Positions 1-7,647 of a stretch of 64,000 nucleotides of DNA are shown here, one piece after another. The notes under the pieces are model-generated. The model was not told where the DNA came from. It searched no databases and saw only the letters and a program-made list of their open reading frames with translations. How positions within the stretch are numbered: position 1 is the stretch's first letter; each line of letters opens with the position of its first letter. The DNA is taken from the NCBI GenBank assembly GCA_902766105.1, contig CACXCI010000032.1:1-64000 (forward strand). Reading direction: 5' to 3'. The position numbers were made by a program, and so were the translations under genes. This stretch comes from an uncultured bacterium (GTDB lineage Bacteria > Cyanobacteriota > Vampirovibrionia > Gastranaerophilales > Gastranaerophilaceae).

Positions 1-569
1 GAAAAAATTAAAGTATCAAACAAACCTTCTTTTTGCCAGCCAAGGTAAATTTTATTTATTTCAAAATTCCTTTTCCTTGTAGACAAATAATCTTCTAATA
101 TCTCTTTTGGAATTTCATTTGTTTCGGATACCCCGTTTTTATGAAAATTGTATGAATATTCAAAGATTTTTGTGCCGTATTGCGCCCAATATTCTTTTTC
201 TTCTATATTATAATTATTATTAGAAATTCGCATTATACTTGAAAAAGCATAAATTTTACAATTTTTCTCTTTTAATATTTGTTTTAAAATTTCAACCCTG
301 CGTTTAATATCATCAAAAGTTTGCGGACATCTTCTTGATGAAATCAACCCGCCATAAGCAACAGTATCTAATGACAAAACTAAAGCATCAATTTGAGGTA
401 AACTTTTTAACCACTCAAAAAGCTGTTCTATTTTTGCATACTTTGTCAAATCACCCAAATAATTTCTATCCGGAATAAAAAATTCTATACTCTCATCAAT
501 TTGCGAAATCAATTTTGGCAAAGTATAGCAAACAGGTCTGTTATCTATTGGTAAAAATCCGATTTTCAT
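1..569 (-). CDS. DUF4127 family protein, C-terminal part outside window
   Basis: Reverse-strand reading frame open from the ATG at 567-569 to the window edge (about 189 residues seen). The N-terminus reads MKIGFLPIDNRPVCYTLP, and further on come ALVLSLDTVAYGGLISSRR and an SSIMRIS segment; this order (LPLDxRP, then SxDxxxYGGLIxSR) is typical of the DUF4127 family. The biochemical function is not established; the opening strand-turn pattern suggests a cytoplasmic enzyme. No signal peptide is visible. It is transcribed away from the menG-like gene, so the 570-928 gap holds divergent promoters. The family call is fairly sure; the function is unknown. Confidence 0.75.
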   Translation of the reverse strand, partial: MKIGFLPIDNRPVCYTLPKLISQIDESIEFFIPDRNYLGDLTKYAKIEQLFEWLKSLPQIDALVLSLDTVAYGGLISSRRCPQTFDDIKRRVEILKQILKEKNCKIYAFSSIMRISNNNYNIEEKEYWAQYGTKIFEYSYNFHKNGVSETNEIPKEILEDYLSTRKRNFEINKIYLGWQKEGLFDTLIF

Positions 570-613
570 AATATTTTTATATTCTTCTTTTTGTACTTAT
601 TTCCCCTCAAGGG

Positions 614-642
614 TTGAATTTTTGTAAGTTATGATTTATAAT
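614..642 (+). promoter_or_regulatory. sigma-70 promoter for candidate small RNA
   Basis: TTGAAT (614-619), a 17-nt spacer and a perfect TATAAT (637-642). Transcription should begin near 649. A factor-independent terminator lies about 100 nt downstream and no gene begins between them. Confidence 0.6.
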
Positions 643-648
643 AAGAAA

Positions 649-752
649 GCAGGGAGTCGGTCAAACTCCGATAAGTTCAACCGACTATGCAACTACAACA
701 ACAGAGAAACAATTTGTAAAAGGAGTCCTATGAGCGTTAGGACTTCTTTTAT
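649..752 (+). ncRNA. candidate small RNA or leader transcript
   Basis: About 104 nt between a good promoter and a hairpin with a T-run. The 5' half can form AGTCGGT/ACCGACT (655-661 with about 680-686) or, as an alternative, a GGAG/CTCC hairpin. The middle is an unstructured A/C-rich stretch, and the 3' end is the terminator hairpin. The AAAGGAG just before the terminator stem looks like a ribosome binding site, but the ATG it would serve lies in the terminator loop, which fits an attenuator or a non-coding RNA better than a gene. I do not recognise an RNA family. It may stand alone or be the leader of the methyltransferase gene at 929. Confidence 0.4.
724..752 (+). terminator. rho-independent terminator
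   Basis: AGTCCTA (724-730), 7-nt loop, TAGGACT (738-744), then TCTTTTATTGTT. It ends the candidate small RNA, or acts as an attenuator about 180 nt before the methyltransferase start. Confidence 0.6.
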
Positions 753-928
753 TGTTAAATTGTTCAATGCCATCACCCCCTTTCCACCTTTTGCAACTTT
801 ACAGGTTGTTGTGTGTCGGAGGATTTAGTTGTCCTGCTATATTAAATTTTCAACGTTCTTATCATATTTTTATATCATTCTTTGTACATTGTATGCTAAA
901 ATCAAATTTGAGCAAAGGAATTTACAAA

Positions 929-1600
929 ATGACACCGGACAAAAATCCGCAAAAAATTAAAGATATGTTTGATGAAATTTCTCCATATTATGATTCTGTT
1001 AATAATTTTATGTCATTAGGAACTCATTATATTATCAAATTCCTTGCTATCAGGAAATTAAATATAAAACCCCGTTCAAATATTTTAGACTTGTGCTGCG
1101 GAAGCGGGGATTTCGTAAACATAATCAAAAAATATTACCCGAGAGTTAAAGTCATGGGTTTGGATTTCTCCAGAGAAATGATAAAACTTGCAAAATCAAA
1201 AAATCCTGACGGCACATTTATTCCGGGAGATTGCACAGATTTACCCTTCAAGGAAAAAGAATTTGATTATATAACAATGGGATTTGGTTTACGCAATATT
1301 GAAAATCGTTCAAAAGCAATAGATGAAATTTATAGAGTCTTAGAAACAGGCGGAAAATTTCTCCATTTGGATTTTGGATATCATAACAAATTGAATACTT
1401 TATTTAATTTATTTACCTCGATACTTATAAAAATACTAAAGAAAAACAGCCGGCATTATGAATATCTGCTAAAATCAAAAGATGATTTTCCAGAACCGAA
1501 TGAACTGATAAAAGAATTTGAACAACACGGTTTAAAATGTATAAAAATTTACAATTACATGTTTGGTACAATCAGCGCGCAAATACTGATGAAAATATAA
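929..1600 (+). CDS. menG: UbiE/MenG-type SAM methyltransferase
   Basis: Class I SAM-dependent methyltransferase of 223 aa, close to the ubiquinone/menaquinone C-methyltransferase family; the likely reaction is the last methylation of demethylmenaquinone. Motif I LDLCCGSGD is at residues 53-61, GLDFSREM follows, and the UbiE signature FGLRNI is at 119-124. The frame is open upstream to 752, but the ATG at 929 is chosen because AAAGGAA precedes it and because MxPDKxPQKIKDMFDEISPYYD is where the family begins. No other quinone gene is in the window, so menaquinone is the expected but unproven substrate; a related small-molecule methyltransferase is possible. Confidence 0.75.
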   Translation: MTPDKNPQKIKDMFDEISPYYDSVNNFMSLGTHYIIKFLAIRKLNIKPRSNILDLCCGSGDFVNIIKKYYPRVKVMGLDFSREMIKLAKSKNPDGTFIPGDCTDLPFKEKEFDYITMGFGLRNIENRSKAIDEIYRVLETGGKFLHLDFGYHNKLNTLFNLFTSILIKILKKNSRHYEYLLKSKDDFPEPNELIKEFEQHGLKCIKIYNYMFGTISAQILMKI

Positions 1601-1634
1601 AACCGCCCCTACATGACATCCAAATTAGTTAAAC

Positions 1635-1817
1635 GGTAGACTGAATTCTACCCTTGCCTTCTATTGAGGAACGGAGGACAGGAGGACAAGAGGTCAGGCT
1701 ATTAAAGGAATTATTCAAGCCTGCCATCCTGCCATCTTGCCTTCTTCCATTCTTTAAAAAAGTAGATTGGCATTGCCATGCCGACAATAGAAATTAAGCG
1801 GTAGACTGAAATTTACC
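1635..1817. repeat. two REP-like palindromes in a gene-poor gap
   Basis: GGTAGACTGAATTCTACC (1635-1652) and a diverged copy GGTAGACTGAAATTTACC (1800-1817) match the hairpins that flank the RAYT transposase at 38.4-39.1 kb. Between them lie low-complexity purine tracts and a CATTGCCATGCCGACAATAG segment that recurs near 4560. No gene is seen in 1601-1848. Confidence 0.6.
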
Positions 1818-1878
1818 CTGCGGCTACGGCTGTGGGAATTCACCATAGTTGTTAACATCATTTACCCTCCCCCTTGAA

Positions 1879-2085
1879 ATGGAATTATTATTAAGTTATT
1901 ATAAATGTATGAATAGGCAAGACAATCTACGACAATGCGAAAAAATATACAACACATGTGTTGTATTAGACACATACTGCAAGTGTAATACAAAACTTGA
2001 AGAAATTCAGATAATTACACCCATTGTCGAATACATAAGAAAACAAGCAGACAAGTTATATTCTGATTTATCAGGCTGGCAATAA
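1879..2085 (+). CDS. small cysteine-containing hypothetical protein
   Basis: A 68-aa frame from ATG 1879 (a TTG at 1849 would add 10 residues, an ATG at 1909 would remove 10). It is predicted mostly helical, with five cysteines in the first half (KCMNRQ, QCEKIYNTC, YCKCN) and a C-terminal helix VEYIRKQADKLYSDLSG. No start has a convincing ribosome binding site. It runs convergently into ispF with 4 nt between the stops. I recognise no family. It could be a real small regulator-like protein or a chance frame; codon use looks like that of its neighbours. Confidence 0.35.
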   Translation: MELLLSYYKCMNRQDNLRQCEKIYNTCVVLDTYCKCNTKLEEIQIITPIVEYIRKQADKLYSDLSGWQ

Positions 2086-2089
2086 CATA

Positions 2090-2569
2090 TTACTCAGACT
2101 TTTTCAACAAAACAACGGCATTAGCTTCTATTGCGAGTTTTTGCCCTACAGCATCCATTTTTTCTTTAGTTTTAGCCTTAATGGACAAATCATCAGGACT
2201 TATTTCAAGAATTTTAGCCAAGACATCTTTCATTTTCGGAATATATGGCATCATCTTTGGTGCTTGAGCGATAATATTACTATCAATATTCACAATAGAA
2301 TACCCTTTTTCTCTGATGAGCGAAATTACATGTTTTAACAAAACAGTAGAATCAATATCCTTGTACTTTGGATCAGTATCAGGAAAAAGAGTTCCTATAT
2401 CATCAAGCGCCAATGCGCCAAGCATTGCATCAATAAGCGCATGAATTAAGACATCGGCATCAGAATGTCCCAAAAGACCTTTTTCATGCGTTATTTTAAT
2501 CCCGCCGATTACCAAATCTCTGCCTTCAATTAATTTATGAATATCATAGCCAATACCGGTTCTGTACAT
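2090..2569 (-). CDS. ispF: 2-C-methyl-D-erythritol 2,4-cyclodiphosphate synthase
   Basis: Fifth enzyme of the MEP isoprenoid pathway: it cyclises CDP-methylerythritol 2-phosphate to MEcPP with loss of CMP, as a cytoplasmic trimer. The 159-aa length is standard. Metal ligands are visible as D9 and H11 (GYDIHKL) and H43 in GHSDADVLIHA; the DIGTLFPDTDP and AQAPKMMPY segments are also conserved. An upstream ATG adds eight residues, but MYRTGIGYD matches the family start and has GAGG 8 nt upstream. The product feeds the polyprenyl diphosphate synthase encoded at 36.7 kb. Monocistronic here. Confidence 0.95.
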   Translation of the reverse strand: MYRTGIGYDIHKLIEGRDLVIGGIKITHEKGLLGHSDADVLIHALIDAMLGALALDDIGTLFPDTDPKYKDIDSTVLLKHVISLIREKGYSIVNIDSNIIAQAPKMMPYIPKMKDVLAKILEISPDDLSIKAKTKEKMDAVGQKLAIEANAVVLLKKSE

Positions 2570-2631
2570 TTTTATAACCTCATTTATATACATTATACCA
2601 TATTTTTAAACAATATGATAAATTATATAAT

Positions 2632-2997
2632 ATGAATGACTATATAAATACCCAAAACGAAACCGTAGTAAACAGACAAACACAGACTACAGTACCAAAT
2701 GCTGATTACGAAGAATTGCCGGAAGGTATGCCGTTTTATTACTCAATAGATATGAAATGGGCAATACTAATGATAATTTTTGGTATAATTATCGGATTTG
2801 TACAAATTGTAGCAACGGGATTTTTTCTGTTCTTGCCCTTTTTAAGAAAAGAATATCGCTGTATCAGGTGCAAATCGAAATATACAAAGATTTTTAAACC
2901 TGAAAAATGCCCTTTATGCGGGGGAATTTTAGTATCAGAAAACGAATATATTAAAAATCAATATGAGTTTGAAAAAATAAATAATACTACATCTTAA
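2632..2997 (+). CDS. membrane protein with zinc-ribbon tail, hypothetical
   Basis: 121 aa. A polar Thr/Asn-rich N-terminus (1-40) is followed by a long hydrophobic stretch at about 44-72 (WAILMIIFGIIIGFVQIVATG), then a basic segment and a four-cysteine zinc-ribbon pattern, CIRC ... CPLC, at about 82-101. The topology is probably one or two membrane passes with a cytoplasmic metal-binding knuckle. It is transcribed divergently from ispF, with 62 nt between starts, and overlaps the 3' end of the HAD hydrolase by 11 nt. No named family recognised. It could be a small sensor or membrane-complex adaptor; the function is unknown. Confidence 0.6.
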   Translation: MNDYINTQNETVVNRQTQTTVPNADYEELPEGMPFYYSIDMKWAILMIIFGIIIGFVQIVATGFFLFLPFLRKEYRCIRCKSKYTKIFKPEKCPLCGGILVSENEYIKNQYEFEKINNTTS

Positions 2998-3781
2998 ATA
3001 TAAACTTTTCAACAGCTTTAACAAAACCATCGTTATCAATTGTATCTGTAATATAATCTGCACACTGTTTTAACTCATCTGTTGCATTACCCATTGCAAC
3101 ACCAATTCCGCCTGATTCAATTAAATCAATATCATTATTTTGATCACCGATTGTTAAAATCTCATCTTTAGAAAACCCCCATAATTTTCTCAAATATTCA
3201 ACCCCAAGAGATTTTGATGCCATTTGAGAACCTATTTCACAAAAATACGGAGTTGATTTAACTATGTAGAGATTAGGATATTTTATTCTTAATTCATTCA
3301 CCCATCCTGTAACTTTTTGCGCATCGGAATAATCTATTGCAAGAATTTTATTAACATTTTCTATCACTAATTCATCAAACGAGCATACTTTATAATCGAT
3401 ATATTTACCGTCAACATACTTTTTTATAGTTTCATCATCATTATTTACATATAATTTGTCATCTATATATAAATTGATATGTATATTATTTTCAGCCGCC
3501 CATTTGATAATTTCTTTTGCATAATCAGAAGCTAAATTTTGCTGATATAAAGTTTTTCCGTCAAAATCTTTTATTAAACCTCCCTGATAAGATATTATCG
3601 GGGTATCTAAGCCAAGTTCCTGCGCAACATGTATTGCAGATGAGTGCATTCTTCCTGTAACCAGAACTACCTTCACACCTTTTTCCGACAATGTTTTGAT
3701 ACAATTTCTTACAGCAGGCGAAAATTCAGCCATGCTGTTAGCAATCGTTCCATCTATATCAGTTGCAACCATTTTTATCAT
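2987..3781 (-). CDS. Cof-type HAD-IIB sugar-phosphate phosphatase
   Basis: 264-aa HAD superfamily phosphatase of the Cof/YidA type, cytoplasmic and Mg-dependent. Motif I is DIDGT (Asp nucleophile and acid/base Asp) at residues 8-12. Motif II lies in VVLVTGR, and motifs III/IV in LTIGDQNNDIDLIESGGIGVAMGNA. A C2 cap domain fills the middle. Substrates of this family are sugar phosphates or phosphorylated cofactors and cannot be read from sequence. The Nudix hydrolase gene ends 6 nt upstream of this start, so the two form an operon; both have housecleaning-type activities. M4 is an alternative start. Confidence 0.88.
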   Translation of the reverse strand: MIKMVATDIDGTIANSMAEFSPAVRNCIKTLSEKGVKVVLVTGRMHSSAIHVAQELGLDTPIISYQGGLIKDFDGKTLYQQNLASDYAKEIIKWAAENNIHINLYIDDKLYVNNDDETIKKYVDGKYIDYKVCSFDELVIENVNKILAIDYSDAQKVTGWVNELRIKYPNLYIVKSTPYFCEIGSQMASKSLGVEYLRKLWGFSKDEILTIGDQNNDIDLIESGGIGVAMGNATDELKQCADYITDTIDNDGFVKAVEKFIFKM

Positions 3782-3787
3782 AAATTG

Positions 3788-4321
3788 TTAAAACCCCTTA
3801 CAAAAAGCTCTGGTCAAAGCACATATTGTTTTTGAATCATTAATCACACCTGTTTTTATCATTTCAAAAACATCATCAAGCTTGTACTCATAACATTTTA
3901 TAATTTCACCTTCATCAGGATGTTCTCCAACAAATTCCAAATCAGAGGCAAAATATAGGTATAATTTTTCGGTGCAAATTCCAGGGGTAGTATTTATATA
4001 ACCCAAGGATTTCCAAATTTTTGCACGATACCCTGTTTCTTCTTCAAGCTCTCTTTTACAAGCATCATCAGGATTTTCACCCATTTCAAGCTTACCGGCA
4101 GGGAGCTCTATACAAACGGAATTTAGCGGATAACGATATTGTTTTACCAACAAAACCGTATCTTCATTTTTTTGTGCGACAACAACAACTCCGCCATTGT
4201 GAACGACAACCTCTCGAAAAGACTTATGTCCGTCAGGCAATTCTACATCGTCTAATTTCACTGTTATTATTTTACCCTTATATGCAACCTTTGATGCTAA
4301 TGTTTTTTCTTCAAATTCCAT
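3788..4321 (-). CDS. Nudix hydrolase, ADP-ribose pyrophosphatase type
   Basis: 177 aa. A complete Nudix box is at residues 76-97: G76, E82, R90-E91-L92, E94-E95, G97 (GX5EX7REUXEEXGU). The preceding QYRYP and ELPAGK and the following TPGICTEKLYLYFA are typical of the NudF/ADP-ribose pyrophosphatase branch, which splits ADP-ribose to AMP and ribose 5-phosphate. Cytoplasmic. First gene of a two-gene operon with the HAD phosphatase. The ATG at 4321 gives the usual family N-terminus. Other nucleoside diphosphate-linked substrates remain possible. Confidence 0.88.
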   Translation of the reverse strand: MEFEEKTLASKVAYKGKIITVKLDDVELPDGHKSFREVVVHNGGVVVVAQKNEDTVLLVKQYRYPLNSVCIELPAGKLEMGENPDDACKRELEEETGYRAKIWKSLGYINTTPGICTEKLYLYFASDLEFVGEHPDEGEIIKCYEYKLDDVFEMIKTGVINDSKTICALTRAFCKGF

Positions 4322-4418
4322 AAATCGATTATAACATAAATAGATCTATATTATTTATATTTATTAATAACTGTAATTATGAAAAGTTACAATGATTGAC
4401 AATATCATTAACTACAAA

Positions 4419-4515
4419 ATAGCACCCCTCCTAGCCTCCACCCACACAGAAGAACAATATACTACTCCTCCCCTATGGGGGAGGTTGTGTGGGGAACTAT
4501 TGCTCTAAATATTCA
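4419..4515. repeat. palindromic element of the DUF559-linked family
   Basis: Starts ATAGCACCCCTCCTAGCCTCC and ends GGGGGAGGTTGTGTGGGG-AACTAT, so the ends are imperfect inverted repeats. Just past the end lies CTATTGCTCTAAATATTC, identical (in this orientation) to the last codons of the DUF559 gene at 9106, so a trace of that gene's 3' end is attached. Part of the 4322-4719 gap, where no gene is seen. Confidence 0.65.
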
Positions 4516-4588
4516 CTCTCTACCATAAGGAGAAAATTATTATTAGTAACAGGTCAGCATAGCAATGCCGACAATAGAAATTAAGCCT

Positions 4589-4649
4589 TGTAGGGTGCAT
4601 CGTTTGATGCACCAGGATATAATCGGTGCGGTTAAAACCACACCCTACA
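4589..4649. repeat. TGTAGGGTG inverted repeat
   Basis: TGTAGGGTG (4589-4597) and CACCCTACA (4641-4649) bracket an inner hairpin GGTGCATC/GATGCACC. The outer motif recurs as GGTGCAAT/ATTGCACC followed by CTACA at 33891. An interspersed palindromic element, not a terminator (no T-run). Confidence 0.6.
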
Positions 4650-4719
4650 ACTATTTTTTTACGGGACAGTAGTGCTATAGCATTAGAAGGGGGGATTAAT
4701 TATTTTTAGCATTTACCCC

Positions 4720-6141
4720 TTAAAATCTAAAATCTCTTTCTCCGTTTTCAATTTTAGCAAGATTTTCTTCTACAATACATTCAACTTTTTTGTTTGGTAA
4801 AGTTTCAAGCTCACGTTTTATAAGTTCTTCACCAACTTTTTTAGTTTCAGGGGACGCATAATCTTCCAAGTATTCTTTCAAAGTCATTATTGCATTTGGA
4901 TGACAGAAATTGTGAATTTGCTGCTCCTTACATATTGCCATAAATCTGTCGCCAACCCTGCCTTCACGATAACATGCCGTACAAAAACTCGGTACATAAC
5001 CAAGTTCCATTAACCATTTTATTACCTCATCCAAGGTTCTTCTGTCAGACACATCAAATTGAGCGGTATCTTCTTCTGATTCATCCTCAGGATGAGCGTA
5101 ACCTCCGACACTGGTTTTTGAACCACCGCTAATTTGCGAAATTCCAAGTTTTAAAACGCGTTCTCTACATTGTTTTGACTCTCTTGTTGAAATTATCATG
5201 CCTGTATAAGGAACAGATATTCTGATACAAGCAACAATTTTTGCAAAAGTATCATCATCAATACCATTCTCAAAAGTTGAAGGGTCAATATCATCAGCCT
5301 TTTTAATACGTGGAACGGAAATTGTATGAGGTCCTACCCCAAATACAGCTTCCAAGTGTTCAGCATGCATCAAAAGCGCCGCAAATTCATACTTAAATGT
5401 TGACAAACCAAACAAAACACCCAAACCAACATCATCAATACCACCTGTCATGGCTCTGTCCATGGCTTCCGTATGATAAGCATAATTATGCTTAGGTCCT
5501 GTCGGGTGCAAATTTTCGTATCTGACTTTATCATAAGTTTCTTGGAAAAGAATATAAGTACCAATTCCTGCTTCTTTAAGTTTTCTGTAATTTTCAACCG
5601 TTGTTGCAGCAATATTCACATTAGCTCTGCGAATTGCACCATTTTTATGATGAATGGAATAGATTGTTTTTAAGGATTCCAAAACATATTCAATAGGGTT
5701 GTTTACAGGATCTTCACCTGTTTCTATCGCAAGACGTTTATGCCCCATATCCTGAAGCGCAATAACCTCTTGTTTAATTTCTTCTTGTGTCATTTTTTTA
5801 CGTGGAATATGCTTGTTTTTGGCATGGTATGGACAATAAACACAACCGTTTACACAATAATTGGATAAATATAAAGGTGCAAAAAGTACAATCCTGTTTC
5901 CGTAATAATCTTCTTTTATTTTTTGAGCTAGTTCAAAAATTTCCTGATTTTTTTCTTCTATTCCACAAGCCAGTAAAACAGATGCCTCACGATGAGTCAG
6001 TCCCTTTGCTTTTCTTGCTTTTTCCAAAATTTCATCAATGAGTTTTAAATTGTTTTTATTCTTTTCAGCATACTCTAATGTTGCTAATATTTCTGCATTA
6101 TCAATAAATTCTTCGGCTTTTGATGATTTTGGATTATACAT
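4720..6141 (-). CDS. hydG: [FeFe]-hydrogenase maturation radical SAM enzyme HydG
   Basis: 473 aa, the usual HydG length. HydG cleaves tyrosine to p-cresol, CO and cyanide and builds the Fe(CO)2CN synthon of the hydrogenase H-cluster. The radical SAM cysteines are C96-X3-C100-X2-C103 (NYCVNGCVYC). The auxiliary-cluster motif that separates HydG from ThiH is present and exact: C387-X2-C390-X22-C413. Also visible are FGLSTFKYEF and GPHTISVPRI. The terminator at about 6179-6212 isolates it from the genes upstream. No hydE, hydF or hydrogenase gene lies next to it; they must be elsewhere if the system works. Its presence implies anaerobic H2 metabolism. Confidence 0.95.
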   Translation of the reverse strand: MYNPKSSKAEEFIDNAEILATLEYAEKNKNNLKLIDEILEKARKAKGLTHREASVLLACGIEEKNQEIFELAQKIKEDYYGNRIVLFAPLYLSNYCVNGCVYCPYHAKNKHIPRKKMTQEEIKQEVIALQDMGHKRLAIETGEDPVNNPIEYVLESLKTIYSIHHKNGAIRRANVNIAATTVENYRKLKEAGIGTYILFQETYDKVRYENLHPTGPKHNYAYHTEAMDRAMTGGIDDVGLGVLFGLSTFKYEFAALLMHAEHLEAVFGVGPHTISVPRIKKADDIDPSTFENGIDDDTFAKIVACIRISVPYTGMIISTRESKQCRERVLKLGISQISGGSKTSVGGYAHPEDESEEDTAQFDVSDRRTLDEVIKWLMELGYVPSFCTACYREGRVGDRFMAICKEQQIHNFCHPNAIMTLKEYLEDYASPETKKVGEELIKRELETLPNKKVECIVEENLAKIENGERDFRF

Positions 6142-6178
6142 TATATCTTCCCCTCTTTACATTAATGATAACACAAAT

Positions 6179-6212
6179 AATAAAAGCGACTCAGGAGAAA
6201 TCGCTTTTATTT
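6179..6212 (-). terminator. terminator upstream of hydG
   Basis: AAAAGCGA/TCGCTTTT with an 11-nt loop. Read on the minus strand it is followed by ATTATTTG. It closes the transcript of the two glycine-rich paralogues; the flanking A/T runs may let it work in both directions. Confidence 0.65.
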
Positions 6213-6244
6213 TTAGAAATATATAATTACAAATATTTTATTTA

Positions 6245-6928
6245 CTAAGCTGCAAATTTGTCAGCGTGTTTTACCGCACCCTTATTAGAATAATGGTCAG
6301 TAATTGCACCTAAAGTTAAGCCGCCTAATGCACCTGTAACAACAGCAGTAACAATACCAAAAGGTGATTTCGTTTTGGTAATAGCCGAATGTGCAAGTTT
6401 CCATAAAGGTAAAACAACAGCACCTAATAATGCACCATATTTCTTACCAATATTAGTTTTTTGATAAGCTTCGCCTCTGCGTGTTAATTCTGCATCCGGA
6501 TTGTTTTTAAGAATCTCTTTTGTGTCCTTGCCAGCATTATCCTGAGCAAATTTAGCACGGGAATCATTTGTTAATTTATCAATCAACGCCCCACATCCGG
6601 TATAAACAGCTATACCGATAGGTACTGTAAACCACAATTTTTTACCCGCAGATTTTAATGCGGAACTTACCTCTGAAAGAAAGTTTCCTGCTTCATGAGC
6701 TGCTTCTTCACCCATTTCAACGGCAGTACCACTCACAGCTTTTTCTCCTGCTTTTACAAATTTGTCTGCCAGTGCATACAAGCTCAATGTTGAGGCTGCA
6801 CCTATACCGCCTACAACCGCACCTGTTTTTAATCCTGCATGCGTTTCAAACGGTTTGTCCATTTTTTCATCATTTTGTTTAAAAGAAACCTGAGGGGTAT
6901 GTGATAAAGAATTTTGTACTGATAACAT
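6245..6928 (-). CDS. glycine-rich membrane-associated protein, paralogue 1
   Basis: 227 aa with no recognised family. It shares with the next gene a short N-terminal tag (MLSVQ... then VSFKQN), a FETHAGLKTG motif before a Gly/Ala-rich hydrophobic stretch, a CGALIDKL segment, an AELTRRGEAYQKTNIGKKYGALLGAVV block, a second hydrophobic Gly-rich stretch and a final ITDHYSNKGAVKHADKF. The Gly-rich stretches have glycine-zipper spacing and could insert in or associate with membranes. This copy has about 30 extra residues after the first hydrophobic stretch (KAVSGTAVEMGEEAAHEAG region). AGGAG precedes the ATG. Function unknown; tandem duplication with its neighbour is clear. Confidence 0.65.
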   Translation of the reverse strand: MLSVQNSLSHTPQVSFKQNDEKMDKPFETHAGLKTGAVVGGIGAASTLSLYALADKFVKAGEKAVSGTAVEMGEEAAHEAGNFLSEVSSALKSAGKKLWFTVPIGIAVYTGCGALIDKLTNDSRAKFAQDNAGKDTKEILKNNPDAELTRRGEAYQKTNIGKKYGALLGAVVLPLWKLAHSAITKTKSPFGIVTAVVTGALGGLTLGAITDHYSNKGAVKHADKFAA

Positions 6929-6949
6929 TTTCTTCTCCTATATTAATTA

Positions 6950-7543
6950 TTACTTACTAGCCATTATTTTTTGTTTTGCAACCGTTATATCTGCATGCTC
7001 TTTAGCAGCATTATTAGAAAAATAATCGGTAATCTTTCCTAATATAGCACCGCCTATAGCTCCTGTAATCACACCTGCAACCGCAGCAATAATACTAAAT
7101 TTTCTTAAACGAACCATTGCTGTTATTGGTGATACAACAGCACCTAATAATGCACCCATTTTAAGACCTGTATTTGAACTGTAATATACATTTTCATTTC
7201 TTGTTAATTCCGCTCTGTCATTCATTTTCAAAGCTTCATTTTTACCATATTTATCGACATCTGCAGCCAACCCGTTGTGTTTTTTGTTAATAAAGCTATC
7301 AACTAAAGCGCCACAACCGGCAGAACATAACAATGCAATCGGAGCGAACAACAATCCTCCTGTCAATAACGCCAATCCACCTTCAACAGCACCAAATACC
7401 AAACCTGTTTTTAAACCGGCATGAGTCTTGAACGGCTCAGTATAAGTCTTAATTTCATCTTTTGGCTGCTTTTCTTTATTTGCCTTGAAAACAACACCCG
7501 ATGGTCTTACACTACTTACACTATAAGGTTGAACTGATAACAT
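6950..7543 (-). CDS. glycine-rich membrane-associated protein, paralogue 2
   Basis: 197 aa from the second of two adjacent ATGs, chosen because AGGAG sits 5 nt before it. Same layout as the downstream copy: VVFKAN near residue 20, FKTHAGLKTG, a Gly/Ala-rich hydrophobic stretch, CGALVDSF, AELTRNENVYYSSNTGLKMGALLGAVVSP, a second Gly-rich stretch and ITDYFSNNAAKEHAD. The two genes are 21 nt apart and share the terminator after 6245. A TTGTTACAA site lies upstream (7631-7640 in opposite sense), close to but not identical with the palindrome found before the leaderless-protein genes. No function can be assigned. Confidence 0.65.
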   Translation of the reverse strand: MLSVQPYSVSSVRPSGVVFKANKEKQPKDEIKTYTEPFKTHAGLKTGLVFGAVEGGLALLTGGLLFAPIALLCSAGCGALVDSFINKKHNGLAADVDKYGKNEALKMNDRAELTRNENVYYSSNTGLKMGALLGAVVSPITAMVRLRKFSIIAAVAGVITGAIGGAILGKITDYFSNNAAKEHADITVAKQKIMASK

Positions 7544-7647
7544 CATTTCTCCTGATTACACACACGTCTACAACAGATATAAACCCCGTAAACATTCAAA
7601 ATTGCATGATTTTTTATTTTTACAATGAAGTTGTAACAAAAATTTAC

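Noticed and set aside
4720-6141. ThiH (thiamine tyrosine lyase) instead of HydG
   Set aside because: The C-terminal CX2CX22C auxiliary-cluster motif and 473-aa length are HydG traits.
7631-7640. TTGTAACAAA before the glycine-rich paralogues as a regulon site
   Set aside because: On the relevant strand it reads TTTGTTACAAC, one base off, and the CATG spacing does not match; kept only as a remark.
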